Shown in pieces: positions 22,586-37,500 of a stretch of 64,000 nt of DNA. This stretch comes from Hofstenia miamia. Taxonomy: Eukaryota; Xenacoelomorpha; Acoela. The stretch spans positions 812,673-876,672 of the forward strand of contig SCFE01000002.1 of assembly GCA_004352715.1 (NCBI GenBank). The letters are read 5' to 3'. The notes beneath the pieces were generated by a model. It was not told where the DNA came from, did not search any database, and saw only the letters and a list, made by a program, of their open reading frames with translations. Each line of letters opens with the position of its first letter. The first letter of the stretch is position 1. The position numbers were made by a program, and so were the translations under genes.

Positions 22586-25500
22586 GTAATTATTTTCAAA
22601 GTATTTATGTGCCTTTCTCTGATTTCGATTGGAATGCGTTCTATGGTAAGAGCTTGATTATTTTTTTACTTCATTTTTCTTTTATAACCTGAGTGAAAAT
22701 TTTCATAAATTGAATTATTTATTTTTCACATTTATCTGTAAAACAAAAACGTTGTATATGAGAGCCAGTTCTTTAGCCGATTTTCACAGACTGCGCCTGC
22801 TGTTTATTTTCGGCCTCATAATGTATTGCAAACAATGCCTTTAAAATTATACATGAAGAATTTATATACTTTGAGAACTTTCAGAAAACTTTGAACAAAG
22901 CAAATCGATTCTTTCAACTGAAACTCAAATTGAGCGGCTTGTGAATATATAATCACACTGTACATCATTTCGAAACTTGCAGATTCAACTTAGTCCAAAG
23001 TTTAATAAAATCCTTTTATTCTTTTTATGCTTATTAAAAACATAATTTTGTACAGACATCGATACAAGTCTTACCAATGTCTGAGTAATGAGACATTTGC
23101 CTCGTCTGGAAAAACTTTGGAAAAGTAAAAATGTGATAAAATAAATTTACTCCGAAATTCATCTTTTTGAATTAAATTCATGACTTCATTAGATGAAGTG
23201 TAGAATGGGTTAACGATTATGAAATATGTTAGGATTATTCTCCCAAATATGTATTAGCTGCCCATCCCTTCGGCCCCTCCCCCATTACATTCCAAGTTAT
23301 CCAAGAACGCTAAAAAATACATTGGAATGTCATTGATTTTCCTTAATGGAAGCGGTCCTAGTTATGACCATGCATATCTCTAAACGTTATGGAATTCGAT
23401 TTTTATCATGTCGTTTATCCTCTAAGGAAGGGGAAGTAACTATTTTGTAAGCTTCCGCATTCTGAAATTATTATTTCGATTTTAAAATTTTTAATAAAAT
23501 GTATTGTTTTATGGAAATCTTCGAAATTAATTTATTCACTATGAAATGTAATAGGAGAAAAACTTTTGATAATTTTATCGATATAAGCAATAGCTCTTAT
23601 ATTAAAATAGCCAACTCTATATATTGTAAAATGAAATTTTTTGTCATGTATATTTCAGTTGTTATACAAATTACCTAAAGTGCGATATAATACTCTATTT
23701 CTTAATTTACCATTGTGTTTAACGGACCATGTTATGGAAGAGACGAAGTTCTATTTCTTATGATTTCTAAGTTCCAATGTATTAAATATCTTGTCTCTAG
23801 TTCCTCTTTCACTTGCGTAGTTATCACAGCATACGTTTAATTTACTTTTACTTCCAACCTCGAAATAAATTACCTACGGCATTTATTATTAGTGTTGTTG
23901 TAAACTAACTCTTTCTCTTTTGTATTGATTTAGGAATATATTTTATTTAAAACTCGCAGAATTCCTTTTTTGAAATATTAACGTAAGCTTTAATTTCAAA
24001 GATATAAGATTATCATTATCATCGTCATTTTTAGCCATTCATCATTGACGTTTGAGTAAACGCAAGGGTGGGATTTTTTACTGTCTTATTATCAGCAGTA
24101 AGTAATTTGCCCAATTGACACAATGGAGGTATAAATAGTTTGTTTTCTGTGATTTTGTGTTTCAAATTTAATGAGAAATTGTATTTCAATAAGAGGAAGC
24201 AACTGTTTTAAGGCTAGTGTGAACTTTTAGAGGAAATTTGATGTTCTTTTTTCATTATGAATCGTATAAAATAACTTCATTAGTAGTGATTTGATTAATG
24301 ATGTACGAGTACAATTAAAGTTCAATTGACAGTTGGTTCGATTCCTTGAATCGAATCCGTATTCGGAGATCAATTGAATGTCGAAAACTGCGTAAAACAT
24401 TTCTCCACTGCGTTAATTAAAGCCATCGTATTGAACCTTTTGTTGATAACCCAAACTGCTTCGTATCCAATCCATTACTTGTTTTGAACCTTTTGCTGAT
24501 AACCCAAACTGCTTCGTATCTAATCCATTACTTTTTGCTTAAGAATTTCTTTTTCAACTACTTTTAAAACAGAATTCGTCACAGAAATTGGTCATATATC
24601 AGATAAAGATTTCATAACGACTTGATTTTTTTCCAGAAATTTAGCGTTTGCCAAAGTAAAAAGAATTCCATCTCTTTCCATAAATGTTAGCAAAAATATA
24701 CTAATTTGCTAAAACCTATGCAAAGGTATGAAGGATCCAGTTAGGTATCACATTGCCTTGGTACATTTTGCCTTTTCCAAGTGTTCAAATGCTCAAAATT
24801 TTGAGAAACTTAGTACTAGTCTTGAATCAACTTGAATTTAGTCCATTTCATTTATTGGCACAATTGGATGAAGTAACACTTCATATATGTAATTTGCTTC
24901 ATTTTTGGTTATAACTTGGCTAGTACATTGCTAAAGGCAATATTATAAAGCAACTATTTTAAGTCAAAAATATTCGTAGATGACACACTATAAGGCATTT
25001 TGATTTATTAGACTTTCATAAGTTGGTTTTTTCAATAAATTTAATTCCATTCACTAAGTTGATTATTTCATGTCTCAGTATTGAAACCGAGAAATTTGGA
25101 ATCAGATTGTCTTAGCTTGTCTTTCGATTGGCAGTAAAGTATTATGTGTTTTTCGACATATTATTCCATTTTATCTGCTTTGAATCGCGGGATTTTATAT
25201 TGTTCAAAAGTGTCAGGAATTCGACTATTTCATCTAATTGCATCAACTCAACATTTTAGCAATCAGTTTTCAAGTTTCATTTCTTTATTCGGATAGCGAT
25301 GAATAATTATCTTCATATAGAATTTTCTTCGTTCAAGTGTTTCAGAAGGAAATCTTTACTAGTCAACTTAGTGTAACCCAAACTGCCTTAGTTCTGTTTT
25401 GAACAAAACTAAGTTTACCAATGCATTTTATATTCACAAAGTTCATATCAATAATACACAGTATGTTAATCACATGCATTTTTCTTTGTTTCTTAGTACT

Positions 25501-28500
25501 GAAGGAATGCCATCAAATCTCAACATATTTTTGTAGTGTTTTGTAAAGGCAACAATTGTTATTGTGGGATCATTAGATTTTTTTCACTTTTTTCCGAAAA
25601 TTATGTACCCTTTGCAGATGATGATACTAAAAACAAATATTTGAGATTTAAGTCGGTTGAATTTACGTCTGAAATTGAAGGAACTGCTGAGAATGTACTA
25701 AATATTCGTCAAAATATCAGAACACAAATGTGTTTGAATTATTAACATCTTATTATCTAATTCACATAACCTCACTCCAGTAGAATAGATGATAATGAGT
25801 TTTCACTGAGCGTTAGTAATACGTGTATTACATACTAATGATAGATTTGATCTTGGGAAATAGCTTCATCACAACGGCAGCAATATTTTTATTTAAATCT
25901 TTCATAAAATTTCTGTTACAGAGAATTCGATCATTTTATTTGTTTTTTAGGCTTCCACTAGTTCAACATCCCTATAAATACAAAAAATGTTTTTACTCTT
26001 TGGCTGCCACCGCCTATTTTGGCAATCAGAGGATGCAGGCTGATATTAATATCAAATCTAAATTTGATGGCAGTTGATAAAATTGACTATTCAGAAAGTC
26101 TGTGGTAAGTTTTAGGGCATGCATTGCATTTGTCAAAGGCAATTGAGACCAAAATATTTTTGTTCGACTTGAGTCGCATACAGCAGCCAAAAGTTAAAGA
26201 TTGTGGGCGATAGAATATAAAAGTCTATTAAAATTTGCATGTACAATTTGCTGCTTGCTAGATTTAAATTTTGAGCAGTATAATTTCAAAGTAATTGTTT
26301 CGCTAGTTTCTTTTCTTTAAAAATTTTCTTCAGAACGCAATGTTCTCATTTAAAATTCGTTGTTAAAAGTATCTAGAAGTCCATCAAGTATAACTTTATT
26401 GCTATATATTGTATGCATTTTTTTCCCATTTTAAGACCTATCCTACAAAATTTTTTATAAATGTATCTTCAAATAATTTGGATCAAAAATGTGATTGGAA
26501 AGAGAAGTATTTATGTTGTGATTGTATAAAAAACTTCCATGCGAAGCTGCAATGCAGTTATTTTGGTACTTTTTAGTCACTTTCTTATTGCAATAACTTA
26601 GTCACTTTTGGTCATTTTTGCTCATATTTCTTGATTGACTTAAATGTGATTGCAAGTGGGAATCTAGCAATGTTAATAAATTTTTAAGGACAAAAATTTG
26701 AAATTGAAATGCAATCTTTAAAATTCCTTGCTTCAAGCACCGGTCTTCTTCATCCCCTCCCTTTCTCGCTCACAGACCCACTTGGATTTTTTATTTTCTA
26801 AAATAGGCTCTCTGTATCCGAACTAATTGCTGCTCACTTTTTTCTTGAATGAAGTCGCAACCAGAATTTGTCCTAATCTTGTTCCCCTCCCAGGTTGCAG
26901 TGGACATATGGCGAATTCGGTTGCGAAGGACATTGCTGCTGAATCGGAATTAGTTTCGAAAATTGTGGATTTTGTGTCGTCTCTTTCTGCCTTTATAAAT
27001 ATATCACCAAAAGCTCAGTCACTTTTGCATCAAGTTGAGAGTTTCTTAGGATTTCCCTCACTACCTGCGTATTCCGCCACGCCTTTCTTATGTCTTATAC
27101 ATCTGTTGAAGCAATCACCGATCAGTTTCCTGTTGTACAAAAACTACTATCATTGACTACATGGAAATTGGTAAATTCATTGAACGGACAATTTGGGAAA
27201 GTGGCTAAAATTGTGCTTTGTAAGCCATCTGTTACCCGGGATGAATTCTCAGCAATGCGAGTTGCCGGAGACTCGAAAAAGACCATGAATGCTCTTTATA
27301 ATAATAAAATTCTTGAAAAATATCTACCGCTTAAAGAACTGTTTCAAACGCTCATTTATATTCCTCGCAAAGTATGAATGTTGAAAGCGGATTTTCAAAT
27401 ATGAAAAACACAGAAACCCGATATCAAGCCTCGTTTCTAGCAGATACTTACGATTCTCTAAGAATTTCAAGAATTTACTTTTAATTACGAGAAATTCGCT
27501 ATACCTGCTGATCTTATTGATATTGTGAAAAATGCGAGTTAAAAATATACGGAGGATGCGGCTTCCCTGAAACAACAAAATGTGAAAAACGCCAATACAT
27601 CTGCCACAAACGACATACAGCTAAATTAAGACTCGAAATGAAAAATGTTGATGTTGATATTGAAAAAGCCCAGAAGGTGCTTGAAGAACTCCGTGCTAAG
27701 AAACAGAAACTTGACAATGAAAAAGCAAGCGTTTCTGCGAGATCTGAAACGGACACAGCNAGCTCATATTGTTGATAGTATGTTCAATGTAAATTAAATA
27801 TTTATGTAGTAACTAACTTGCTTTTCAAAAACAAGGATTGTATTGTATGGCACGTCACTGCTTGCTAAGTTAAGACTCGAACTGAAAAATGTTGATGTTG
27901 ATATTGAAAAAGCCCAGAAGGTGCTTGAAGAACTCCGTGCTAAGAAACAGAAACTTGACAATGAAAAAGCAAGCGTTTCTGCGAGATCTGAAACGGACAC
28001 AGCTCATATTGTTGATAGTATGTTCAATGTAAATTAAATATTTATGTAGTAACTAACTTGCTTTTCAAAAACAAGGATTGTATTGTATGGCACGTCACTG
28101 CTTGCTGTTTAAACACGAACTCACCCAGTCTTTTGTGATTACATTACCTTTTTAATTGTGATTACGTTACTCGTATTTTTATTTCTATTATCTAAATTTT
28201 CTACTTGATATCTAAAAAAGCCTCGTAATTTGTTGTGTTTTTTAGGCGTGATATAATTGTCTTATGGGTCCTCACAGCATTTGGCATTCGCTTAACTTTT
28301 CAAAAATAATTTGTATTTCAAATGTACTTCGATATGTGGTGATTACGTTACTATTTTGCGAACTACATTTTNNNNNNAATTGTGATTACGTTACTCGTAT
28401 TTTTATTTCTATTATCTAAATTTTCTACTTGATATCTAAAAAAGCCTCGTAATTTGTTGTGTTTTTTAGGCGTGATATAATTGTCTTATGGGTCCTCACA

Positions 28501-31500
28501 GCATTTGGCATTCGCTTAACTTTTCAAAAATAATTTGTATTTCAAATGTACTTCGATATGTGGTGATTACGTTACTATTTTGCGAACTACATTTTCTTAG
28601 TATCATTTCTTAACTGTGTAATAGTATAGCGTAATTTATGTCTGCTGTATGCGGTAGCATGCTACTCCAAATTTGGCTCTTCTTAATCCAGAACCTTAAG
28701 CTGTAGTACCACCTTTTAGGCTAACATTCTGTGTAGATGTTAATTCTTGCTATTTGTGTATACTGGAGAGCTTTTGCAAAAAGTATTTTTTTGAAGCAAA
28801 AACACCAGTACTTTATGGTAGTGATCTTTCCTCTTTAAGCAATGCTAAAGTTCAACACTTTTGTTAATCTAGATTTTTGGCAATTTGCAAACAGTATCAT
28901 TTGGATCAATTTCTTCAAATTTACCTCGTTTTAGGAAGTGATCCGAAAAGGGTACTCTAAAATTGTGTGATGTAAGGCGTTAATTAGTGGCAAATTAGGT
29001 GCTTGTTTCTCCTAAATAAAATTTTTCAACACGCTTTGGAAATTGTTAGTGGGGTATTTCGCTCAATGTTGTACTCAGAAACCAACGAGTGCTTAATTCC
29101 CCTTTAGTTAAAGGCCGTTGTTAACGCTATCTTACAGTGTCCTTTTTGGAGTCCAAAATTTGGACCACAATTAAAAAAACGAATGTGATTGTTGAATATT
29201 GTTAGAAGTGCAAACAAAATCATTTTGAGATATTAATTTAAAAAAATTTAGAACATCAATAAATTATAGTAACAGTGAATTCCTTTAATTCTGAGATCAT
29301 AATAAAATGTTTGTGCATGAACACTGATTAAGAATTGTTTGTTTCTCATGCTTAAAAAAACATTTCTAAGTTTTCCAAAAAAAATTTAAAAAATGTGCTA
29401 CAATTTTTTTTGTATGTGGTCGTAAGTCTATTTGCTTCTCAATCATAGTTTAGTGGGTTTATTGAACCACCTGCTGTAAGTAAGACATGTTTCTATTTCT
29501 TTAGTCTTCATTTTTTAGTCATTTCATAGCCAGTTTGTCAGTATCAGTTTAATTTTCATAACATGCCACTTACCCGTAATAATAATTTCAAATTGCTTAC
29601 ATTTCGCCTTTTAGGTGGTCGTCAAATTATTATTAACCTTGCAGGACGTGATGTAACTGATCTTTTTTTACAAAATCATCCCGATTATGTAACTAAATAC
29701 CTTCCCACTTATTTCATCGGGGATTTGGTTAATTATAAAGAGAGTGCCGCACTTTTGGAATTCCGCAAATTTGCAATGGAAGTTGAGAAGGATGGATACT
29801 TTAAGACTTCATATCTTTACTATACACTCAAATTCCTCTGTGTTCTAGCAATTCTCTCAGTTTCTGTAGTCTGTTATGTGATTGGATATCAGAAGAATTG
29901 GGGTTGGTTACAAATTGTTGGTAGTGTTGTGTTAGCTGCATTTCTACAACAAGTAGCTTTCCTAGGTAAACAGTTTCTTAAAAATTTTTAGTTTTTTACC
30001 TTTAAGGTCATGATGCTGGTCATAATTGCATAACTCATGATCGATTTAAGGATACAATGTTCGGCCTCGTTGTTGGCCCTCTGCTTTCTGGAATTTCAAT
30101 GGCTTGGTGGAAAGACTCGCACAATGTGCATCATGCAGTAACTAACGTGTTGCAATGTGATCCCGACATACAACATTTGCCATTTTTAGCTGTTGATTCC
30201 ACTTTATTTAAAAGCCTTTATAGTTTCTATCATCACAAAGTCATGAGTTTTGACGGTATTTTTTAATATTTTGTCAGTAGTTGTTAACAAACTTACGCAT
30301 CAAACGAATTGTTATTCAATACGAGTTGAGCAATTGGAAATTCGTAGTAAGCGGCGTCTTACCAACCGAAATTTTTATACGCTTATTAAAAGAGTTGAAT
30401 TAAATTTTCATATTTCTACTTGACTTAGTAAATTTAGTGTTAGTAACAAATAATATTATAGTAACACTATATTATTTAATATTAATAAAAAAGATTATTC
30501 AACTCTTTAAACTAAGTATAAACTCTGATTACTGCATTGACGTATTTGTGGTATTTATGATTTTGACCACAAATAATTAGTTTTTAATTTTTTTTAGTTA
30601 TTTTTTATTAATGATTTTGTTACAATGTATAACGATGTCTACAATTTTGTTCTATTTAGGCTTTGCGCGGCTTATGGTTTCTTATCAACACATTTTGTTT
30701 TATCCCTTGATGGCATTTGCTCGATTCTTTCTCTACATTCAATCAATGATTTTGATTTTATTCAAGTAAGATTTTCGGGATCAGGATAATTTGCTTGCAT
30801 CACAGTGTGATATGTTTGACCCACATGGCTTTGTTATCTTACACGTACGTTCTAGTCTAATCTTATTTAGTTGGCTTAGTTCTTTTGCAATATTTTCATT
30901 AATGATAAACTATTAATCAACAATTTGAGAAAACATTGTCATGGTAGCAACATTTCATTAATTATAGTATTGACCTGTTAGGTTCACTTTTGAATAAAAG
31001 TTTCCTGATTATATTGAAACAGGTTTGCAGTTTGAGAGTTAACTGCAATTTGTAAATTTGTGTTTCTTTATTAATATTTTTCAGGCTCACACTTGTTTCG
31101 AAATATGAAAAGGTAGGAAAATTTTACTTCATGTTTAAAACTACGGGTTTCATTAATTTTTGAAGAAATGCAGCGTTAGGATATATTCCTCTAAAAGTTT
31201 TCAAATGAGATTTGTGAACACTTGGAGCCATGATTGGACGTATATTTTTTCTACGTTTTAGTACAAGTGTGGTTATTGCGACCTCACAAATGCAAAAAAA
31301 TATGCTTTTCAATGAAATATATTACTATATTTGATGCTTGTAGATTATGTGTAGTAAACAGTGGCGTAGCGTGGAAATTTTTGGAACAGGGGCCACCTCT
31401 CTTGATATAAAATTTGCATAAAAATTTTTAAATACAACATAAATTTCTTGTTAATTCAACATTATTACGTGTACACCTATGTTTATTTTGCAATGTGAAA

Positions 31501-34500
31501 TCAAGATATCTATGGTTATGTACAAGACGATACGATACCACCTTGGTAATGCACAACATGTAATTTTCATTTTTTACAATACAGTCAATTCCGTATCGGG
31601 TTTATCTGAAGTAAGCTTCTTAAGTCCGGATTATTCATTGTGTTTTTCTCAAATAAAACTATCCGCTAATCCGATAATGTTATTTCGTCATTCGTTGTAA
31701 ATTTCTGGTCCAAATGTCACTCTGCATAGCAATTGAATCCGCTTAAACCTTATCAAAATTTCAGCATTCAGTGTTATCCATGACTAGAAATAAAAGTTCA
31801 TTCAGAAATAATTTCNAACTACGGGTTTCATTAATTTTTGAAGAAATGCAGCGTTAGGATATATTCCTCTAAAAGTTTTCAAATGAGATTTGTGAACACT
31901 CTTGGAGCCATGCTTGGACGTATATTTTTTCTACGTTTTAGTACAAGTGTGGTTATTGCGACCTCACAAATACAACGTTTTATACAAGTGTGGTTATTGC
32001 GACCTCACAAATACAAAAAAATATGCTTTTCAATGAAATATATTACTATATTTGATGCTTGTAGATTATGTGTAGTAAACAGTGGCGTAGCGTGGAAATT
32101 TTTGGAACAGGGGCCACCTCTCTTGATATAAAATTTGCATAAAAATTTTTAAATACAACATAAATTTCTTGTTAATTCAACATTATTACGTGTACACCTA
32201 TGTTTATTTTGCAATGTGAAATCAAGATATCTATGGTTATGTACAAGACGATACGATACCACCTTGGTAATGCACAACATGTAATTTTCATTTTTTACAA
32301 TACAGTCAATTCCGTATCGGGTTTATCTGAAGTAAGCTTCTTAAGTCCGGATTATTCATTGTGTTTTTCTCAAATAAAACTATCCGCTAATCCGATAATG
32401 TTATTTCGTCATTCGTTGTAAATTTCTGGTCCAAATGTCACTCTGCATAGCAATTGAATCCGCTTAAACCTTATCAAAATTTCAGCATTCAGTGTTATCC
32501 ATGACTAGAAATAAAAGTTCATTCAGAAATAATTTCTTTCAAATTTCTAATATATAAAAACATTTAAATACCTTACTTTGAGGCTGAAAAATATTAAATA
32601 ATGTTTTTTGACAAAATGTTGCAACACAATATACATCCCTGCATCAGCATGCAAGCTAAGAAGAGACTTTGCACATGACAATTTTTTAGATGAAAATCAT
32701 AAATATATTTTACATTTTTTCACTCATACCTTGTTATCGAGGCCCAATTTAAGACAAGAGTTTATATAAATGCAATATTAAATATGAACGCATTTTAAAT
32801 CACAACATTACAAAACAGCGTAGTTCACACAATAACACGGAGTTTTGAATATAGAATTCTTCTGTAGCCAATAATATTTCGCAAAGGGCCCATCGCTAAA
32901 AGCCCGACAAAAAGCAATTTTCACGGAGATTGATTTCATCATGCGTCGCGCCAGTAACAAAAAATTCTTAACAAGATTCATATTATTGACGGCCCAGCAT
33001 CGACTGGCCCTTGCTCTTTGTTGATTGGCTTTTTTATCGAATGCGTGGAATCTAGATTTCATTTATTAAAAAGGCTTCGTCGTTTTTCGATAGATAATGA
33101 GTTTGAGACGCCCGTAGCAGTTTTTAAATTAATGTGCAACTATATATTTTTAGCGTAATATTTAAGCTCAATCACTTCAAAATATAGAAATTTGTATTAT
33201 CTCTTCATATATTTAGAGTTTTAGATATATTTTATAAGAATATCTAGTGGGACCTTGCCCCATGTGCTCCCTAAAGAAGCGACGCCGCTGGTAGTAAATA
33301 TATGTGAAAAATAATGAAAAACAAATTTTTAAAGTTATTCTACACAATTTTACAGAAGTGCTGCTGATTAAGTCTTGCTACATCCATCTGTTTGCTGTTG
33401 TGTTCCGCTTATCCAGTTGGCAGAATTGACAATGGCCTCGTTTTCGATCGTTTGATGCTTGATCCGCTCGATGTTGTTGTCTAGAATTGTTCATGGAAGT
33501 TGCGTTTCCTCGATGTAGTTTGTTTGGATAGCGGCTCTATAGCAACTTCATGCATTTAAAGAGAAACATACATTATTCATTAATTTGGTTAATTTCCCGC
33601 CAGTGAATGTAAGCGTTCAATATTGCAATATCCAATATATTACAGGACATAGCTAATGCGTAATGCCCTTGTCTTGTTGTCTTGATGTCATTTTTGATGA
33701 AAATGCATACCATTTGATTGGCATTATCAACATTTTTTCTTATTGTATTCCATAACAGTATGTGGTTTCTTTCTTTGTAACTTTAGTTATGGGAAATAGT
33801 TCCCGGATGTCAACAGAACATTTTTTATTTTTTTTTGGTATGTAGCTTACAATCATCGCATCACCATTTTCATGGAAAGCAAGCATTGATGAGAATTTTT
33901 CCTTTTTTCCGTTATTTATTTATTCATATTTCCTATATCCTTCTATAGGAAGCTCTAGTGCGCTAATTTATTAAATCTATAAATGTCACATTTTAAGTTG
34001 CTCAATGAAGAGATGGTGCTTAAATTCTTTCTTAAAAGTGATATTATCCGCAGTTCTAGTTGGCATTAGTAGGTAGTTGAAAAAGTTTAAAGCCACTGCA
34101 TGAAAAGGCAGAGTCGGTTCTCGCCTTTTCAGTACTCGGAACAGTGAAATGAAGACTTTTAATTCTACCAAAGTACCCTGTCGATACTCGTATATTCCCA
34201 AAGTATGGGTTTATTGCAAGGACAATGGTGACTTTTAGTATCAACTGTCATCCATAACTTTATCCCTAACTTTGATGGTTTCTTTGGCATATACTGAAAA
34301 AGGGCATCTATTTCAGGAAGGATGCAATTGTTCATCAATTGTAATGGGTTCATATGGCCAGTATAGCTTTATGATGGAATCTTGAAGCAAAGTGAATATT
34401 TCTCGAATAGCAGCAAATTTGTCATTTCTAAATTTGGCTCGTCATGCTGAAAACCTATAATAGTAGAAAATATTGGCCTTCCATAATTAAGGTTCCATAG

Positions 34501-37500
34501 ATGTTGCAATGGTTCTGTTGTGCGTTGATAGGCTGCATGTAATACATGAGACCAATGAATATACAAATTTCATAAATGTTAGTTAGTTAGTTTGAATAAA
34601 AGGTATCCCATACACTGAATGACATTCGCGATTTTAGAAAGTACAATTTTATGCAAAATATCGTCTGACATTATTACCTTCCAAGAATCAGTAAAAGACA
34701 TATTCTCTCGATGGTCCTAGCATAATGCGTTGCACCTCCAGGTTTTTGATTATATTTTCAGCTCTTGATCATCCCTGACGGTAAATCAATAACAGAACTG
34801 AGAAGCCATTTATCCCGCTTGGACTAGCAAAATTATTGCTTTGAACACAAACTTGGAAGTCTTCAACTGCATCATTATCACTCTCTTCCACTTCTTTTCT
34901 CTCACATAGAGATAGAAAGAGAGATATACATATTTACCTAATTGCGACCAAATCCGGTCGAATAAATAGGATAATTGTTATTTACAAACACACAATAAAA
35001 ATTTTACACAATTTGCATCAATAATTTATTATTTATTAATGTTGAAAGCCTGACATGCTTCATAGTGAATGCAAGTTTTCCGAAGTCTCGAAGAGCGACT
35101 CGATGCACTGTACTTTCGTTCATGTCTCAAATTTGTTTCATAAATGCGTTTTGATAGTAATAAATGTTGCAGAGGATGATTGCTGTTACAGCAGATATTT
35201 TGCCATAGTGTTCAGCATATAATTTTTCTGCGTTCCTGTAGCGTTTTTAGCTGTAAGCTTTACATGCAGTTTCATATGACGCATCAGCTATTAGGATCCT
35301 GCAAGCTCTTTTTTGGATTCTTTCAATTTTTTTGCTTTGTTAAAGCGGAGTGCCATACTTGGCAGCAGTATTCTAAAATTGATCTTATGAGTGTGATGTA
35401 AATATGTGCTAAGTCACTAATAGGTACCATGCTTCTTTTCAGTATTCTAATAAAAAACCGATTTTTCGTTAATATGTTCGTCCCATTTTAGATTACTCTG
35501 GACTGTCAGTCCAAGAAGCTTATGGTAGCGTTATTAAATTCAATTTCAGATGGCAAATCAAATGTTCTTAGTGGGCAAAAAGTAATCTCTTTTGTTTTAT
35601 TAATATTTAACTTCATTAAAGAGCTTTGTGTCCAGTTTTCAACACTTCTGACAATTTCATTTTCCTTAGAAGGAAAATCACGAGTACAAATTTCCCATGC
35701 AGTAGTATCGTCCATAAACTATCAGGCCACCATTGTGGGAATGAATTAACAAACAAATGAACAGCCAAGGGTCTAAACATGTTCCTTGGGGAACTCCAGC
35801 ACGTAAGTAATTCCAAAGTGAGAGAATCCCATTTGGTAGCTTGATGCATTGTTGTCTGTCGGAAAAGAATGAGTCTCTCCAATTAAGAGTAAGCGCACTT
35901 ACACCAATGTTACACACTCTTTGGATAAGTAAAGGATGACTAATTATGTCAAAAGCCTTTTTAAAATCAAACATAAGAACCCTTACAAATGAGTTTCGTT
36001 TATCCAGCGCTTCTATCCATTGCTGAGACATTTCCAAGAGCGCAAATATTGTTGACCTTTTAGGTTATACTCCGAATTGTTTATCAATGAGTTCTTGTTT
36101 TAAAATAACCATTTCCGCTACTCTAGATAATGAGTGGGTTAATGGAGATAGGTGTTATTTCTTTAATGGGGTTTGAAACAGGTGTAACTTTAGCTATACA
36201 ACAAACGTCGGCATATCTAAACGGGAGTGCATTACATGTGGCAAAAGATTCATTTAATAAGGTAGAAATAGGAAATTCTAGTTCGTATGAGAAATCTCGT
36301 AAAATCCAATTCGGTATATAATATCCTAATGAGTCAGGCCCAGAGGCTTTGTTGGAATTAAGTGAATTCAACATCTTGAAAATTTCGTATTCCGTCGTTT
36401 TTGGAGGAATTTCAGATTGAGATATTAAAAAGTCTTCTTCAGAAAACATATGATAGTCCACAGTTATTTTTGATAACTTAGTTTAATGTTATCGGCCAAT
36501 GAAAATCATCTAGACCACCTTATTCGCCAGTTATTGGCAATTTGTCGCCTTCACTTAATGACATGCCGCAAATCGATTTAATTGATTTCCACCATGAGGA
36601 TGGTCTGCTGTTTTTCAAGTCATCTACTCTATTAGTAAAGTAATTCTTGCGCGCTTGTTGAATCAATCTATTAATTTTGTTTCGTAATTTCTTGAACAGA
36701 ATAGCATTATTGTCACGAATAACAGTCTGTTTTTCTTTAATCAATTTCGGTATATTGGATGTGATCCAGAGTTTGTGAATAATGAAAAAAATTTTGTTTC
36801 AGCTGAAAACATAGCTCAATTAGAACATTGAGTTTTTTAGAAAAATAATCCAATTTCTAAGGAAGGGACAGATTTTTGTCAGGAGCCAAGACCAATCACT
36901 AGAATTTAGTTTTCGGCCGAAAAAAATCCGGTCTGTAGAAGATTGGTTCGTAGTAAGGATCGTTTTTGAAGTAGGTTTTTGTATTGAAATTTAACAAATA
37001 TAGAAAGGTGCCGGCAGCCACCGATATTTGGCACACATTTTGCTTCTCCAAATAATAGAGACCGATTGGTGAAAATTTTGTCTAATGTTTTTTGACCATA
37101 ACTAGGGAATTTAACTAATTGCTCCAATTGGGAATTCTTGGTTTAGAAACTCAGCTTATAATTATCACATAATTTTCCAATGTTGTATATATTTGTTCGC
37201 ATACCCGTCGCAGATATGATTTCATAAGTGTTATTTTCTGAATTCCAATGAGGATGATAATGACTCCACAGATATAACCAATTACATCACGGGGTGTGCG
37301 GGTTGCGCTAATCTTAATCCAAAGTGCTTCAATTTCGTCATAGGAATTATTCGCAAAAATTGCAGTAAACTTGCAATAAGGAATATTACGACTGACTTGA
37401 AACATCACTCCACCTCCTGATTTGTCATTACCACTCTTTATCCGGTCATTTCGAATGGCATAGTTAGGGAGATCAACTGCACTATCAGGGATTTCATGCG

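Noticed and set aside
27514-28000. Serine-rich minus-strand frames occurring twice
   Set aside because: Antisense of the transposase coiled coil, doubled by the assembly overlap.
31479-32421. Two identical 73-residue frames suggesting a duplicated small gene
   Set aside because: They are the two sides of the assembly duplication around the N at 31816, lie inside or beside a hAT element, and show no domain.
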